From assembly GCA_963771845.1 (NCBI GenBank), contig CAVYVC010000018.1, positions 1 through 64,000 of the forward strand: a DNA stretch of 64,000 nucleotides. Direction: 5' to 3'. The notes under the pieces are model-generated. The model ran no database searches. It was not told where the DNA came from and saw only the letters and a program-made list of their open reading frames with translations. Source of the stretch: VAZQ01 sp963771845 (GTDB taxonomy: Bacteria; Pseudomonadota; Alphaproteobacteria; Rhizobiales; Xanthobacteraceae). Positions 44,521 to 53,586 of the stretch are shown one piece after another; position 1 is the stretch's first letter; the number at the start of each line of letters is the position of its first letter. Made by a program: the position numbers and the translations under genes.

Positions 44521-45831
44521 TTACGTCGGATTCTCCAGACTGAACGACTGTGATTGGTCGTCATAGGCAAAAGCCTCGGCAAAACGCGCCCAGCCGATGA
44601 CCGCGCGCAGCGTGGATTCTGCGCGTTCGGTGTCCATGTGGTCCTCAAGCTCATCCAGGAAGCGGCTCTTCGGGGCGGTGTGGCTTGCCCGGTCCTGCAG
44701 GACGCGGCGGATATGCGCGGCAAGCGGCACTTGGGCGATGAGCTGGCGTTGAAAAAGCTGCTTGCGGCCGTCCATGTCCGCCTCGGCGAATTGCTTGCCC
44801 AGGTCGGTGAGCGCGATATCGCCGCCTTCGATGTCGGCGAGGCGCAGCAGCTGGAGCGTTTCCGCCACCGGAAACAGGTCATCGACTTCCATGTGTAACG
44901 CGCTTGCGATGACCGGGAGATCAGCCCTTCCGTTATAGGGCGCGCCGGCTACCGCTTCGATCAGGCCGGAGATGAGATTTGCCGAAACGCGAGGGAGCAT
45001 CGCATCAATGCCGATGGCGCGGAATTTCTCTGCAGCCGGGACTGCAAGCGGCGACGCCAGCGGACGCGCCGTCATCGCCACATAAATGCGCTCGACGAGA
45101 TCGCGAAATTTCGGATCAAGACGGTTGCGCGGCTGCGGCAAGTCAACCTTGATCTCGCTGATGATGTGCCCGGGATTGGTTGAGAAGACCAGGATGCGGT
45201 CGCACATCAGCACCGCTTCCTCGATATTGTGCGTGACCAGGATCACGCCCTTGATGGGTAGCTTTCCTTCTCCCCACAGGTCGAGAAAGTCCGTGCGCAA
45301 GGTCTCCGCCGTGAGCACGTCAAGCGCGGAGAATGGCTCGTCCATCAGCAGGATGTTGGGATGCACGACGAGCGCGCGTGCAAAGCCGACACGCTGGCGC
45401 ATGCCGCCCGAAAGCTCGCGCGGATAAGCGGATTCGTAACCGTCCAGCCCGATGAGATCAATCGCGGCAAGCGCGCGCCGGCGAATCTCTGCTTGCGGCA
45501 GACCGAGCGCTTCGAGTCCAAGCTGCACATTCTCCAGCACCGTCATCCAGGGAAACAGCGCGAAGCTCTGGAACACCATGGCAATGCCGGGTGCGGGAGC
45601 CACCACTGGTTGGCCGAGATAGGTGATGGTCCCCCCCGTCGGGCGCGCAAGTCCCGCGATGAGCCGCAGAAGGGTCGATTTGCCGGAGCCGGAACGGCCA
45701 AGCAGCCCAACGATCTGACCGTCGGCAAGCTCGAGATTGAGATCGTCGAGCACCAGGAGCTGGCTTCCGTCCGGCTTGGGGAAAGCCTGGCGAATGGAAT
45801 GCACTTCCAGGAGTGGCGCCGTGGTCGTCAT
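44521..45831 (-). CDS. ABC transporter ATPase with AAA-associated C-domain (nitrate/sulfonate type)
   Basis: 436 residues. The N-terminal ATPase is complete: Walker A GRSGSGKST, Q-loop VFQSFALFPW, signature LSGGMRQRVGFARALV and Walker B ILLMDEPFSALD. A C-terminal region (from about 290, VSANLISGLIEAVAGAPYNG) is the AAA-associated domain PF09821. It sits six bases after the fused permease gene. Substrate is probably an anion or organosulfur/amine compound; no binding protein is next to it. Confidence 0.92.
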   Translation of the reverse strand: MTTTAPLLEVHSIRQAFPKPDGSQLLVLDDLNLELADGQIVGLLGRSGSGKSTLLRLIAGLARPTGGTITYLGQPVVAPAPGIAMVFQSFALFPWMTVLENVQLGLEALGLPQAEIRRRALAAIDLIGLDGYESAYPRELSGGMRQRVGFARALVVHPNILLMDEPFSALDVLTAETLRTDFLDLWGEGKLPIKGVILVTHNIEEAVLMCDRILVFSTNPGHIISEIKVDLPQPRNRLDPKFRDLVERIYVAMTARPLASPLAVPAAEKFRAIGIDAMLPRVSANLISGLIEAVAGAPYNGRADLPVIASALHMEVDDLFPVAETLQLLRLADIEGGDIALTDLGKQFAEADMDGRKQLFQRQLIAQVPLAAHIRRVLQDRASHTAPKSRFLDELEDHMDTERAESTLRAVIGWARFAEAFAYDDQSQSFSLENPT

Positions 45832-45837
45832 TTCATT

Positions 45838-47565
45838 TCATCCCAGGCGGAAGTTGCGTTCCGCATACCAGTAGAGCGGCCGCCAAAGGCCACGGTTGAT
45901 GATCACGACAAACAGGCTCATCACGGCAATCCCAAGCACGATGCGATGAAAATCGCCCGCCTGCGTTGCCCTCGCAATGTAAGCGCCGAGACCATAAGCT
46001 TCGAGATGCCGGTCTCCCCAGGAGGCGACTTCCGCCACGATGCTTGCATTCCAGGAGCCGCCTGAAGCGGTGATCGCGCCCGTCACATAGTATGGAAACA
46101 CGGCCGGCAGCGCGGTCGTGCGCCACCATAGCCAGCCCCGCACCTGCAGGTTGGTGCAGCAATCGCGCAGCTCCGACGGGATCGCCGCCGCGCCGGCGAT
46201 GACGTTGAAGAGGATGTACCATTGGGTGCCGAGGATCATGAGCGGGCTAAGCCAGATGTTAGGGTTGAGCCCGCCTGCGACGATCGCGGATACGACAATT
46301 GGAAACAGGAGGTTCGCCGGAAAAGCCGCCAGGAACTGAGCGATAGGCTGGACGAGAAGGGTCGCTCGCGGACGCGTTCCGACCCAAACTCCGATCGGGA
46401 CCCAGATGGCGCTGGCGAGCGATATGAGCACGACAATGCGTGCGAGCGTCGCCAGGCCCATGAGGTACGCCCGGCCAATATCCGCGGCGGAAAGTCCCTG
46501 CGCAATAAATCGCCAGACCTGCACGAGGGCTGCGACCACCGCCAGCGCGAGGAGCGCAGTCCATGCGACATCAATAAAGCGCCGCCGAGCCGGATTCGCA
46601 GCCGTGCTGCCTCGGGGTTTATCAAGCCGGCGCGGTTGATAAGATCGCCGCCACATCGCCGCGGCCGGTCGCGTCATCAAGGCAACGACGCCGGAGCGGC
46701 GCAGCATGTTGAGCACCCATGATCGCGCCGGCGCTACGCCCGCCTGCTGCTCGAACCGGAACCGGTCGGCCCACGCCACCAGCGGCCGGAACAACAGCGC
46801 GTCGTAGAGCAGAATAACAATGAGCATGGTGCCAATTGCCCATGCCACGGCAGCGAGGCTTTTGTGCTCGATCGCGAGCGCGATATAGGAGCCCATTCCT
46901 GGCAGCAGCACGGTGGTGTTACCGACGCTGATCGCCTCCGATGCGACCACGAAGAACCAGCTTCCCGACATGGACAACATCATGTTCCAGATCAGCTGCG
47001 GCATCGCGAACGGCGCTTCGACGCGCCAGAACGCCATCCATGGCGAGAGCCGGAACACGCGCGATGCTTCCACGAGCTCCGTCGGGACCGTGCGCAAGGA
47101 TTGATAGAAGCTGAAGGCCATGTTCCAGGCCTGGCTCGTAAAGATCGCGAATATCGCCGCGAATTCCGCGCCCAGAACGCGGCCGGGGGCAAGCGACATG
47201 AAGAACACGATCGTGACCGAGATAAAGCCGAGGATGGGCACCGATTGCAGGATGTCCAGGAGCGGCACGAGGAGAAGCTCGGCGCGCCTGCTTTTGGCGG
47301 CCAGCGTGGCATAGGTGAAGGTGAACAGGAGCGAGAAGGCGAGCGCGACCAGCATGCGCAACGTGGTGCGCGCCGCATATTCCGGCAACCGCGCCGGCGC
47401 AAGCGACAGTGGAGCTCTCTGCAGCTCGGAAAGCGGCGCGAGCACACCGCGGCTCGCTTGCGCGAGAAAGACAAGCAGTCCGAGAACGAGCAGGATTGCG
47501 AACACGTCCCAGCGCGTGAGCGCGCGCGTCCAGTGCTCGACCGAAATCGGGAGTATTCGGCGCAT
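45838..47565 (-). CDS. Fused double-domain ABC permease
   Basis: 575 residues with two complete permease halves: the first about 60-260 (EAA-like ELVEASRVFRLSPWMAFWRV then EAPFAMPQLIWNM), the second about 360-575 (LRDCCTNLQVRGWLWWRTTA then LPAVFPYYVTGAITASGGSW). Between them is a basic linker rich in Arg and Pro. Such fusions accompany AAA-associated ATPases and replace a permease dimer. It precedes the ATPase gene on the minus strand; together they form a complete core without binding protein. Confidence 0.92.
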   Translation of the reverse strand: MRRILPISVEHWTRALTRWDVFAILLVLGLLVFLAQASRGVLAPLSELQRAPLSLAPARLPEYAARTTLRMLVALAFSLLFTFTYATLAAKSRRAELLLVPLLDILQSVPILGFISVTIVFFMSLAPGRVLGAEFAAIFAIFTSQAWNMAFSFYQSLRTVPTELVEASRVFRLSPWMAFWRVEAPFAMPQLIWNMMLSMSGSWFFVVASEAISVGNTTVLLPGMGSYIALAIEHKSLAAVAWAIGTMLIVILLYDALLFRPLVAWADRFRFEQQAGVAPARSWVLNMLRRSGVVALMTRPAAAMWRRSYQPRRLDKPRGSTAANPARRRFIDVAWTALLALAVVAALVQVWRFIAQGLSAADIGRAYLMGLATLARIVVLISLASAIWVPIGVWVGTRPRATLLVQPIAQFLAAFPANLLFPIVVSAIVAGGLNPNIWLSPLMILGTQWYILFNVIAGAAAIPSELRDCCTNLQVRGWLWWRTTALPAVFPYYVTGAITASGGSWNASIVAEVASWGDRHLEAYGLGAYIARATQAGDFHRIVLGIAVMSLFVVIINRGLWRPLYWYAERNFRLG

Positions 47566-47714
47566 GGCGCGGTGCTCCGGTTTGGAAGCGCGCAGGTTCG
47601 ATCGTGTCAGGGACCGATTGTCTTACACGACTGTGATCGGGGGCGGTACGTTGACGAGACTGAGGCGCTGCACTCGATGCCCGAACTCACGATGGGCTTG
47701 CCTCTGCAAAAAAA

Positions 47715-47739
47715 GCCCGGCTGGAGTACCCAGCCGGGC
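47715..47739 (-). terminator. Rho-independent terminator after the NUDIX gene
   Basis: A 10-bp perfect stem (47715-47724 with 47730-47739, loop AGTAC) is followed on the minus strand by a T run (47708-47714). It is about 100 bases downstream of the NUDIX stop and 140 bases upstream of the fused permease start, separating the two units. Confidence 0.85.
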
Positions 47740-47836
47740 AGTGAGCAAATGGGAGGTTATCCGTTCATGGCAGAACGGACGGTACCCTCGTGCCCTGTTA
47801 AGGTTAACGGCTGAACAAACACACGGCGGCGGGAGT

Positions 47837-48280
47837 TCAGGCGTATTTGCGTGCCACACGTCGTATGATTTTGCCCAGCACCGGGTCCTTGACCTTTGCA
47901 GCCGCCTTCGAGGCCGAGAGCCATTTAACCCGGCGCTCCTGCTTCTCCGGCCACTCCTTCCTCTGGCGCTTTACCTCGAGCGGAAAGACGTGCACTTCGC
48001 ACTCGACCGAGCCGCCATGATTCAGGCGCTTCTCGTAGGAGAATGAGCCGACTGGTCGTCTGCCAACAGCGCCAACTACGCCAGCCTCCTCGAACGCCTC
48101 GCGCGCAGCCGAGCGATGGGGGGATTTGCCCTTTTTCGGCCAGCCCTTCGGGATGATCCAGCGGCGCGTTTCCCGCGAGGTCACGAGCATGAATTCCGCC
48201 CGATGCCCGTTGCCCTTCCTGTAAGGCAGGGCTCCGTATTGCAAGCGCCGGGTGTTCGGTATTTTCCTCGCATTGCTCAT
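47837..48280 (-). CDS. NUDIX hydrolase
   Basis: 147 residues from ATG 48280. The NUDIX box reads GWPKKGKSPHRSAAREAFEE then AGV; the REAFEEAG catalytic core is intact, while the usual first Glu is a Lys. It resembles diphosphoinositol-polyphosphate-type NUDIX proteins of alphaproteobacteria. It hydrolyses a nucleoside diphosphate derivative. Longer frames upstream to 48409 have no support. A minus-strand terminator follows. Confidence 0.9.
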   Translation of the reverse strand: MSNARKIPNTRRLQYGALPYRKGNGHRAEFMLVTSRETRRWIIPKGWPKKGKSPHRSAAREAFEEAGVVGAVGRRPVGSFSYEKRLNHGGSVECEVHVFPLEVKRQRKEWPEKQERRVKWLSASKAAAKVKDPVLGKIIRRVARKYA

Positions 48281-48446
48281 AGACGTCGTACTCCAACTGA
48301 TCGCCGTCCGTGGCGTTCCGCTGCCTCGCGCGGGCGGAAGCAGCGATGTTATTTCCCTCAAATGTGGCTTAGGAAAGAAATTTGTAGAGTTTGCAAAAGG
48401 CGGCGCCAAAGAATGCCGCCGCCGGGAGCGTCACGATCTGTGAACG

Positions 48447-49292
48447 TCAGCGCAGCCGGATCATCAATAGCCCCGACACCATCATTACGGCTGCCGCAAT
48501 ACGAACTGGCCGCAGTGGTTCCTTTAGGAACACGACCGCAAGTGCCGTCCCGAAGAGAACGCTGGTCTCTCGCAGCGCCGCGACAATTGCGATCGGCGCA
48601 ACCGTCATCGCCCAGATCGCAATGCCGTAAGAAACGAATTGCAGTCCACCGCCGGCAAGCCCGGTTGCCCAATACGGCGCCATAGCGGCAAAAACCTTTC
48701 CGCGCAGGCGGACCATGGCATAGGCTGCGAGCACGACCCCGTTGCCGATAAACAGGCAGGCGGTATAGGCATTGGCGCTGCCGGCGAGCCGCGCGCCTAT
48801 CCCATCCACGAGCGAATAGGCGCAGATGGTTATCGCAGTGAACAAGGCAAGTCCGGTCGCATGCGCATCAAAGCGCGCAAGCGCGCGCCCGCCGCGGGCG
48901 GACAGCAGCAAGACGCCCCCGGCGAGCGCAACAATGCCGCCCCAACCGAGTGGGCCGAGCGCCTCTCCGACGAGCGGTACGCTCAGAGTGGCCGTCATGA
49001 GCGGCGCGGTTCCGCGCGCGAGCGGATAGACCTGGCCCAGATCGCCGATGCGATAACCTTCGCTCAGGCCGATAAAATAGAACAGATGAATGACCACCGA
49101 CGCAGCAACCCACGGCCACGCTGCCGCGAGCGGCAAACCGACGAACGGTAACAGCGCGACACCGACGATGCCGGCGCCGACCGCAATCAGGGCCGTGGCG
49201 GAAACGGTATCGCTTCCAATCTTGATGGCCGCATTCCAGCCTGCGTGGCAGGCGGCGGCGAACAGGACGGCCGCGAAGACGAGAGAATCCAA
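48447..49292 (-). CDS. EamA-family (DMT) transporter
   Basis: 281 residues with about ten membrane helices in two EamA halves. Motifs include VYPLARGTAPLMTATLSVPL and IVAALRETSVLFGTALAVVF then LKEPLRPVRIAAAV. It probably exports a small metabolite at the inner membrane. It starts eight bases after the MFS gene on the same strand, so the two are co-transcribed. Substrate is unknown. Confidence 0.9.
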   Translation of the reverse strand: MDSLVFAAVLFAAACHAGWNAAIKIGSDTVSATALIAVGAGIVGVALLPFVGLPLAAAWPWVAASVVIHLFYFIGLSEGYRIGDLGQVYPLARGTAPLMTATLSVPLVGEALGPLGWGGIVALAGGVLLLSARGGRALARFDAHATGLALFTAITICAYSLVDGIGARLAGSANAYTACLFIGNGVVLAAYAMVRLRGKVFAAMAPYWATGLAGGGLQFVSYGIAIWAMTVAPIAIVAALRETSVLFGTALAVVFLKEPLRPVRIAAAVMMVSGLLMIRLR

Positions 49293-49300
49293 GACGGCCC

Positions 49301-50578
49301 CTATCTGGCGGAACGCTTACCGGGCACGGGCCGGGACTCGACTACTCTCGATCGCCCTGGCGTGAGCTGTCCGTATGAACGCAGCACGAGCGATAACGGC
49401 AGAGTCAGCAGGACCAGACCAGCGATGATTAGGACAGCGGGGATCACACCGAGTGCATCTCCGACAATACCGTAGAGAATAGGCGCGGTGGCGCCGGTGC
49501 CGATGGCTCCCGTATAGAAGATGCTGAACGCGCGGGCGCGGCGCTCCGGCGCAACCAGGTCGGGCACTGACCCGTAGAGCACGGATGATGTGCCGTTAAG
49601 GGCGGCCCCGATCAGCGGCAGGAGCGGCAGCGCGGGTTCGAGCGCCAGGGGCAGGAGTGCCACAATCGAAACCGCAGTGAGACCTTCGGTCAGCCAGACC
49701 GTCGGGATGGCACCGATGCGCGCGCCGATAAAACCGCACAGAAGCTTGCCCATCGCGCCGCCCGCAAACACCAGCGTCAGGGCAATACCGATGGTGGGCA
49801 CGCTCGCGCCTTTGGCCGTGAGAATGAACGGAAGAAAGAGCAGGAACCCCATGCGCGTGGCGCTATCAATCATGGCAATCGCAGTCAGCGTGGGGAAGGC
49901 GATCCAGTGTACGGTCGGTACGCGGTTTCCTTCGCTTACGGGGGTGCTGTGCCCCGTCGCGCTCTGTCCTGATAACCGCGGCGTCAAGATATAGATGACG
50001 ACCCCGGCGACGATTCCGAGAATTCCAAACAGCGCCAGCACCGGCCGCCATGGCAGCATAACCAGCAACAGCGATGCGATGGCCGGAATCGTCATCTTTC
50101 CGATGTCGCCGGCAAAATTGTAGGTGCCGATCGCCTTCATGGAGCGCGCGCCGGCGAACGCGTGCGCCATCAGCGAGGAAGCGAGGGGATGCTGCGTGCT
50201 CGACCCTAGCCCAGCGGAGAACAGGGCGAGCATCAGCACGCCGAGGCCCGCGCTTGCGCCGGCGAGGCAATAACCAATGCCGGACAACGCGGTGCCAAGC
50301 GCCAGCACGAGAACCGCGCCAAGGCGCTCGGCAAGCAGTCCCGAAGGAATCTGAAATCCCGCCATGGTGCCGGAAAACAGAGCGCGCAAGAGGCCGAGCT
50401 CGCCGTAGCCGAGCCCGAATTCCTTCTGCCACAGCGGCAGCAGCACGTAGATCAGATCAGTAAAACCGTCGTGGAGCGCGTGCGCTCCGCATGCAACCGC
50501 CGCAAGGCGATGCTCATCCCGCTTGGTCGCGAGCGCCGTCGTCTCAGCATCGAACCTTTGCTCCTCCGCGACAGCCAT
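49301..50578 (-). CDS. MFS transporter (fosmidomycin-resistance-like)
   Basis: 425 residues, twelve membrane helices. The start region HALHDGFTDLIYVLLPLWQK and GSSTQHPLASSLMAHAF with IGTYNFAGDIGKMTIPAIAS match the Fsr/AraJ-like MFS group with a charged motif near helices 4-5. It effluxes a drug or a metabolite across the inner membrane. It precedes the EamA gene in an operon. The start ATG at 50578 follows a weak site. Confidence 0.88.
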   Translation of the reverse strand: MAVAEEQRFDAETTALATKRDEHRLAAVACGAHALHDGFTDLIYVLLPLWQKEFGLGYGELGLLRALFSGTMAGFQIPSGLLAERLGAVLVLALGTALSGIGYCLAGASAGLGVLMLALFSAGLGSSTQHPLASSLMAHAFAGARSMKAIGTYNFAGDIGKMTIPAIASLLLVMLPWRPVLALFGILGIVAGVVIYILTPRLSGQSATGHSTPVSEGNRVPTVHWIAFPTLTAIAMIDSATRMGFLLFLPFILTAKGASVPTIGIALTLVFAGGAMGKLLCGFIGARIGAIPTVWLTEGLTAVSIVALLPLALEPALPLLPLIGAALNGTSSVLYGSVPDLVAPERRARAFSIFYTGAIGTGATAPILYGIVGDALGVIPAVLIIAGLVLLTLPLSLVLRSYGQLTPGRSRVVESRPVPGKRSAR

Positions 50579-50766
50579 GTTGTGTTCTCTTGCAAATTCA
50601 GCGGCGGTTTGCGAGACGGCGGTTGATGCGCCCGCCCCGCTGCTGCGGGGAGAGCGCCGCTCACTGCTTTAGCGCAAAGAAGCATTGCGGTGCAAAAGAG
50701 GGGAACGTTCTGCCCAGCACTTTCGATATGTATCTGGTCAGCGCTCTCATCTATGACTGACCCGAC

Positions 50767-51633
50767 ATGCCGCAGAAGAGATCACATTCCCGGATCGCTC
50801 GCGAGGCGCGTCCGCTGCTCGCGGTCGATGGAGATTCGTTCGCGCACAGGGCCTATCACGCTCTGCCGAAAACAATTCTGCGTCGCGGTCGAAGGCAGGC
50901 GGGCGCGATTGTCGGTTTCGCCAATTTCCTGCTGTTGATGTATCGCAACGAACGGCCGCGCGCCGTGCTGGTCGGCTGGGATACGCTCGATGCGCCGACT
51001 TATCGCCATAAGGCATTTCCCGGCTATCAGAGCGGCCGGCATTTCGATGAGGCCTTGATCGAACAGCTCGATTTGCTGCCGTCCTTCGTGACGGCATGCG
51101 GATTCGCAAACGCAAAGGCGCCGGGCTTCGAAGCCGATGATTTTCTCGCCGCTGCCGTGGCCAAGGAGGAGAAGCGGGGCGGCACTGTCGTCGTGGCGAG
51201 CGGGGACCGCGATACCTTTCAACTCGCGTCTGCTTCGACGACCGTCATCCAGCCGCTGCGGGCAGGCGAGATGGCGCGCATTGGCCCGCCTGAAGTGCGC
51301 GCGCGCTATGGAGTGGAGCCGAAACAGGTGCCCGACTTCATCGCGCTGCGCGGCGATCCATCGGACAGATTGCCGGGCGCGAAGGGCGTGGGCGAAAAAG
51401 GAGCCGCGGCCCTGCTCGCGCGCTACGGCACGCTTGACGCCGCGCTCGCTGCCGGCCGCTTCCCGAACCAGGCCGAGGAGCTGCGCCTTTACCGGCGCAT
51501 CGCGACCATGGACGCGTCTGCACCACTCCCGCCTTTGCGCAACCAGACGCCGACCTGGAACGAGGCGGCGTCCCTGACGCGGCAATGGGAGCTCGGAAAT
51601 CTCGCGCAACGGCTCGAGCAATTGGCGCAATAG
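50767..51633 (+). CDS. Stand-alone 5'-3' exonuclease (Pol I N-domain type)
   Basis: 288 residues. Acidic metal residues of the FEN/Pol I exonuclease family are visible: LLAVDGDSFAHRAYHALP, the FEADDFLAAAV cluster and SGDRDTFQLAS. The helix-hairpin-helix GAKGVGEKGAAALLARYG binds the DNA. Family Pol I proteins continue into a polymerase; here the protein ends after the exonuclease, so it is an accessory nuclease like those of other alphaproteobacteria. It is single and convergent with the gamma-glutamyltransferase gene. Confidence 0.92.
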   Translation: MPQKRSHSRIAREARPLLAVDGDSFAHRAYHALPKTILRRGRRQAGAIVGFANFLLLMYRNERPRAVLVGWDTLDAPTYRHKAFPGYQSGRHFDEALIEQLDLLPSFVTACGFANAKAPGFEADDFLAAAVAKEEKRGGTVVVASGDRDTFQLASASTTVIQPLRAGEMARIGPPEVRARYGVEPKQVPDFIALRGDPSDRLPGAKGVGEKGAAALLARYGTLDAALAAGRFPNQAEELRLYRRIATMDASAPLPPLRNQTPTWNEAASLTRQWELGNLAQRLEQLAQ

Positions 51634-51644
51634 ATGTCAGGAAC

Positions 51645-51725
51645 GTAGCCCGGGTTGAGCGGGAAGCGAAACCCGGGGATCATCCGCGGTCCATCCCGGA
51701 TTTCGCTGCGCTCAATCCGGGCTAC
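51645..51725. repeat. Dispersed inverted repeat (GTAGCCCGG family), copy 1
   Basis: Left arm GTAGCCCGGGTTGAGCG… and right arm …CGCTCAATCCGGGCTAC are imperfect reverse complements that bracket a 20-base centre. It lies between convergent genes and could also work as a bidirectional terminator. A single-arm copy recurs at 53491. This type of repeat is common between genes in Bradyrhizobium relatives. Confidence 0.75.
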
Positions 51726-51738
51726 AGGATGTAATCTG

Positions 51739-53460
51739 CTATAGCCCGCACGCATACGAGGGCCGCCGCGGGTCGGCGCCGCCCTTGAGCACACCCGTCT
51801 CCTCATCGGCAACAATCGTGCAGACCGCGCCGGCGAGCCATGTCCAGTCCGGCCACCAATCGATCTTGTGGCCGAGACGGGCGAGGCGCTCACCGGTTGA
51901 TTTGTCGATGCGGCTCTCCAGCTTGAGCAAGCCGGATGATAAGCATGCGGCTCGAACGAGGACGGGAAGCTGTAGGACGCGACGCGCGGCGCCTCGACTG
52001 CCTCCTGCACCTCCATGCCGAACAGGTGGATGTTGAGAAAGACCTGCAGCATCGCCTGGGTCTGGACGTCGCCGCCGGGCGTGCCGAACGGCATCTTCAT
52101 CTTGCCGCGCTCCATTGCGATCGCCGGGTTGGGCGTGAGCCGCGGCCGCTTGCCGGGCGCGACGCCGGAGGGATGATCCGGATCGCCCCAGTTCTGGCTG
52201 CCACGCGAGGAGGGGAATGATGCCCAGCTCCGGTATCACCGGCGCGTTGTAGGAGCCGTCGCTGGGGGTTGCGGCAAACACGTTGCCATGGCCATCGACC
52301 ACACAGACATGAGAAGTGTCGAGTTCCGGCGCCATGAAAGCTTGCTCCGCAACGGGCCGTGAGCCGGCTGCGCGCTCGGCCGCAGGCTTGCGTGGATCGC
52401 CGGGGGGCGGCATTTCCGGCCAGGCGCGATCCGCGCGGATCATCTTGCGGCGCCATTGCGCATAGTCGCGCGACAGCAGTTCTTTCATCGGCACGTCGAT
52501 CGCGCGGGGGTCGCCGAAATAGGCCTCGCGATCCGCAAAGGCGAGCTTCACGGCCTCGATCAGCTGGTGGAGATAGGGTGCGGAGTTATGGCCCAGCCGG
52601 CGCAGCTCTGCCGCGTCGAGAAGGTTAAGCGCTTGCAGAAGCGATGGGCCTTGGCACCATGGCCCGCACCCAAACAGGCGGGTATCGCCGAAATGCGTTT
52701 CCACCGGCTCATCAATACCGGAATGATAGGTCGCGAGATCTTCCGCCGAGAGAAACCCGCCATTCTCTTTCTGAAACTTCACGATCGCAGCCGCAATGTC
52801 GCCGCGATAGAAGGCGTCGCGTGCCGCCGCCAGGCCGGCTGCGCGCCCGCGAACGCGCGCTGCGGCCTCCTGATCCGCCATGTACTGGAGCGTGGCAGCG
52901 AGTGCCGTCTGCACGAACAGCTCGCCCGGCTGTGGCGGGCGGCCATTCGGCAGATAGAGCGCGGTGTTCGATGGAAATTCGCGGTACTCGGTCTCATGCT
53001 CCGTGATGATCTCGGACATCAGCGGGTAAACGGGAAAGCCATCGCGGGCAAACTCGATCGCCGATTTCGCGACCTCGCCGAAGCTTATCGTGCCGAAACG
53101 TTCGAGCGCGGTGATCCAGGCATCGGGCGCCGCCGGTACCACGGTGCGCAGGACGCCGTTTGGAATATTGCCGCCGTGGTGCTTGCGGAAATAATCGCGC
53201 TCGATGGCTTTGGGCCAGGGCCCAAGACCCGGGATCGTGACGACGCGATCCTCGGCCACGGAATAGATGATGATCGGCGCCACGCCCGCGACATTCACGA
53301 ATTCCGGCTGCACGACACCAAGCGCGATGCCAGCCGCGGCGCCGGCGTCGATTGCGTTTCCGCCAGCCTCCAGAATTCGAAAACCCGCCTGCGCCGCGAG
53401 ATACTGCGTCGCGGCTATCATGTGGCGCGTGCCCATGATGGTCGGGCGATGGGCTTTCAT
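51739..53460 (-). CDS. ggt: Gamma-glutamyltransferase, compensating frameshifts
   Basis: 573 residues. The family is clear from GTRHMIAATQYLAAQAGFRI, LSAEDLATYHSGIDEPVETH, FGDTRLFGCGPWCQGPSLLQ and the catalytic Thr in LDTSHVCVVDGHGNV. The frame breaks near 52212 (one extra C in a run) and again near 51935 (one G lost), so about 90 residues are read in the wrong phase. The correct phase shows MERGKMKMPFGTPGGDVQTQ and VEAPRVASYSF, as expected. It processes glutathione and gamma-glutamyl compounds. No signal peptide is evident, so it may be cytosolic. Confidence 0.9.
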   Translation of the reverse strand: MKAHRPTIMGTRHMIAATQYLAAQAGFRILEAGGNAIDAGAAAGIALGVVQPEFVNVAGVAPIIIYSVAEDRVVTIPGLGPWPKAIERDYFRKHHGGNIPNGVLRTVVPAAPDAWITALERFGTISFGEVAKSAIEFARDGFPVYPLMSEIITEHETEYREFPSNTALYLPNGRPPQPGELFVQTALAATLQYMADQEAAARVRGRAAGLAAARDAFYRGDIAAAIVKFQKENGGFLSAEDLATYHSGIDEPVETHFGDTRLFGCGPWCQGPSLLQALNLLDAAELRRLGHNSAPYLHQLIEAVKLAFADREAYFGDPRAIDVPMKELLSRDYAQWRRKMIRADRAWPEMPPPGDPRKPAAERAAGSRPVAEQAFMAPELDTSHVCVVDGHGNVFAATPSDGSYNAPVIPELGIIPLLAWQPELGRSGSSLRRRARQAAAAHAQPGDRNGARQDEDAVRHARRRRPDPGDAAGLSQHPPVRHGGAGGSRGAARRVLQLPVLVRAACLSSGLLKLESRIDKSTGERLARLGHKIDWWPDWTWLAGAVCTIVADEETGVLKGGADPRRPSYACGL

Positions 53461-53490
53461 GTTGTCCTTCCGCGGCTATTGCCCTGCAAC

Positions 53491-53568
53491 GTAGCCCGGA
53501 TGAGCGAAGCGAAATCCGGCGGAACCCGCTGCGAGCGCGGTAGGGGCGGGTTTCAAACCCGCCCCTAC
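53491..53568. repeat. GTAGCCCGG arm plus perfect 14-bp palindrome
   Basis: 53491-53520 repeats one arm of the 51645 element. It is followed by GTAGGGGCGGGTTT (53540-53553), one base, and its exact reverse complement (53555-53568), a hairpin of 14 bp with a one-base centre. It stands between the dienelactone hydrolase and gamma-glutamyltransferase genes. Confidence 0.75.
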
Positions 53569-53586
53569 ATCGGCAACCACAGCCAA

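Noticed and set aside
46864..47814. Long plus-strand frame opposite the fused permease
   Set aside because: Antisense shadow rich in Arg, Glu and His; the minus strand encodes clear permease motifs.
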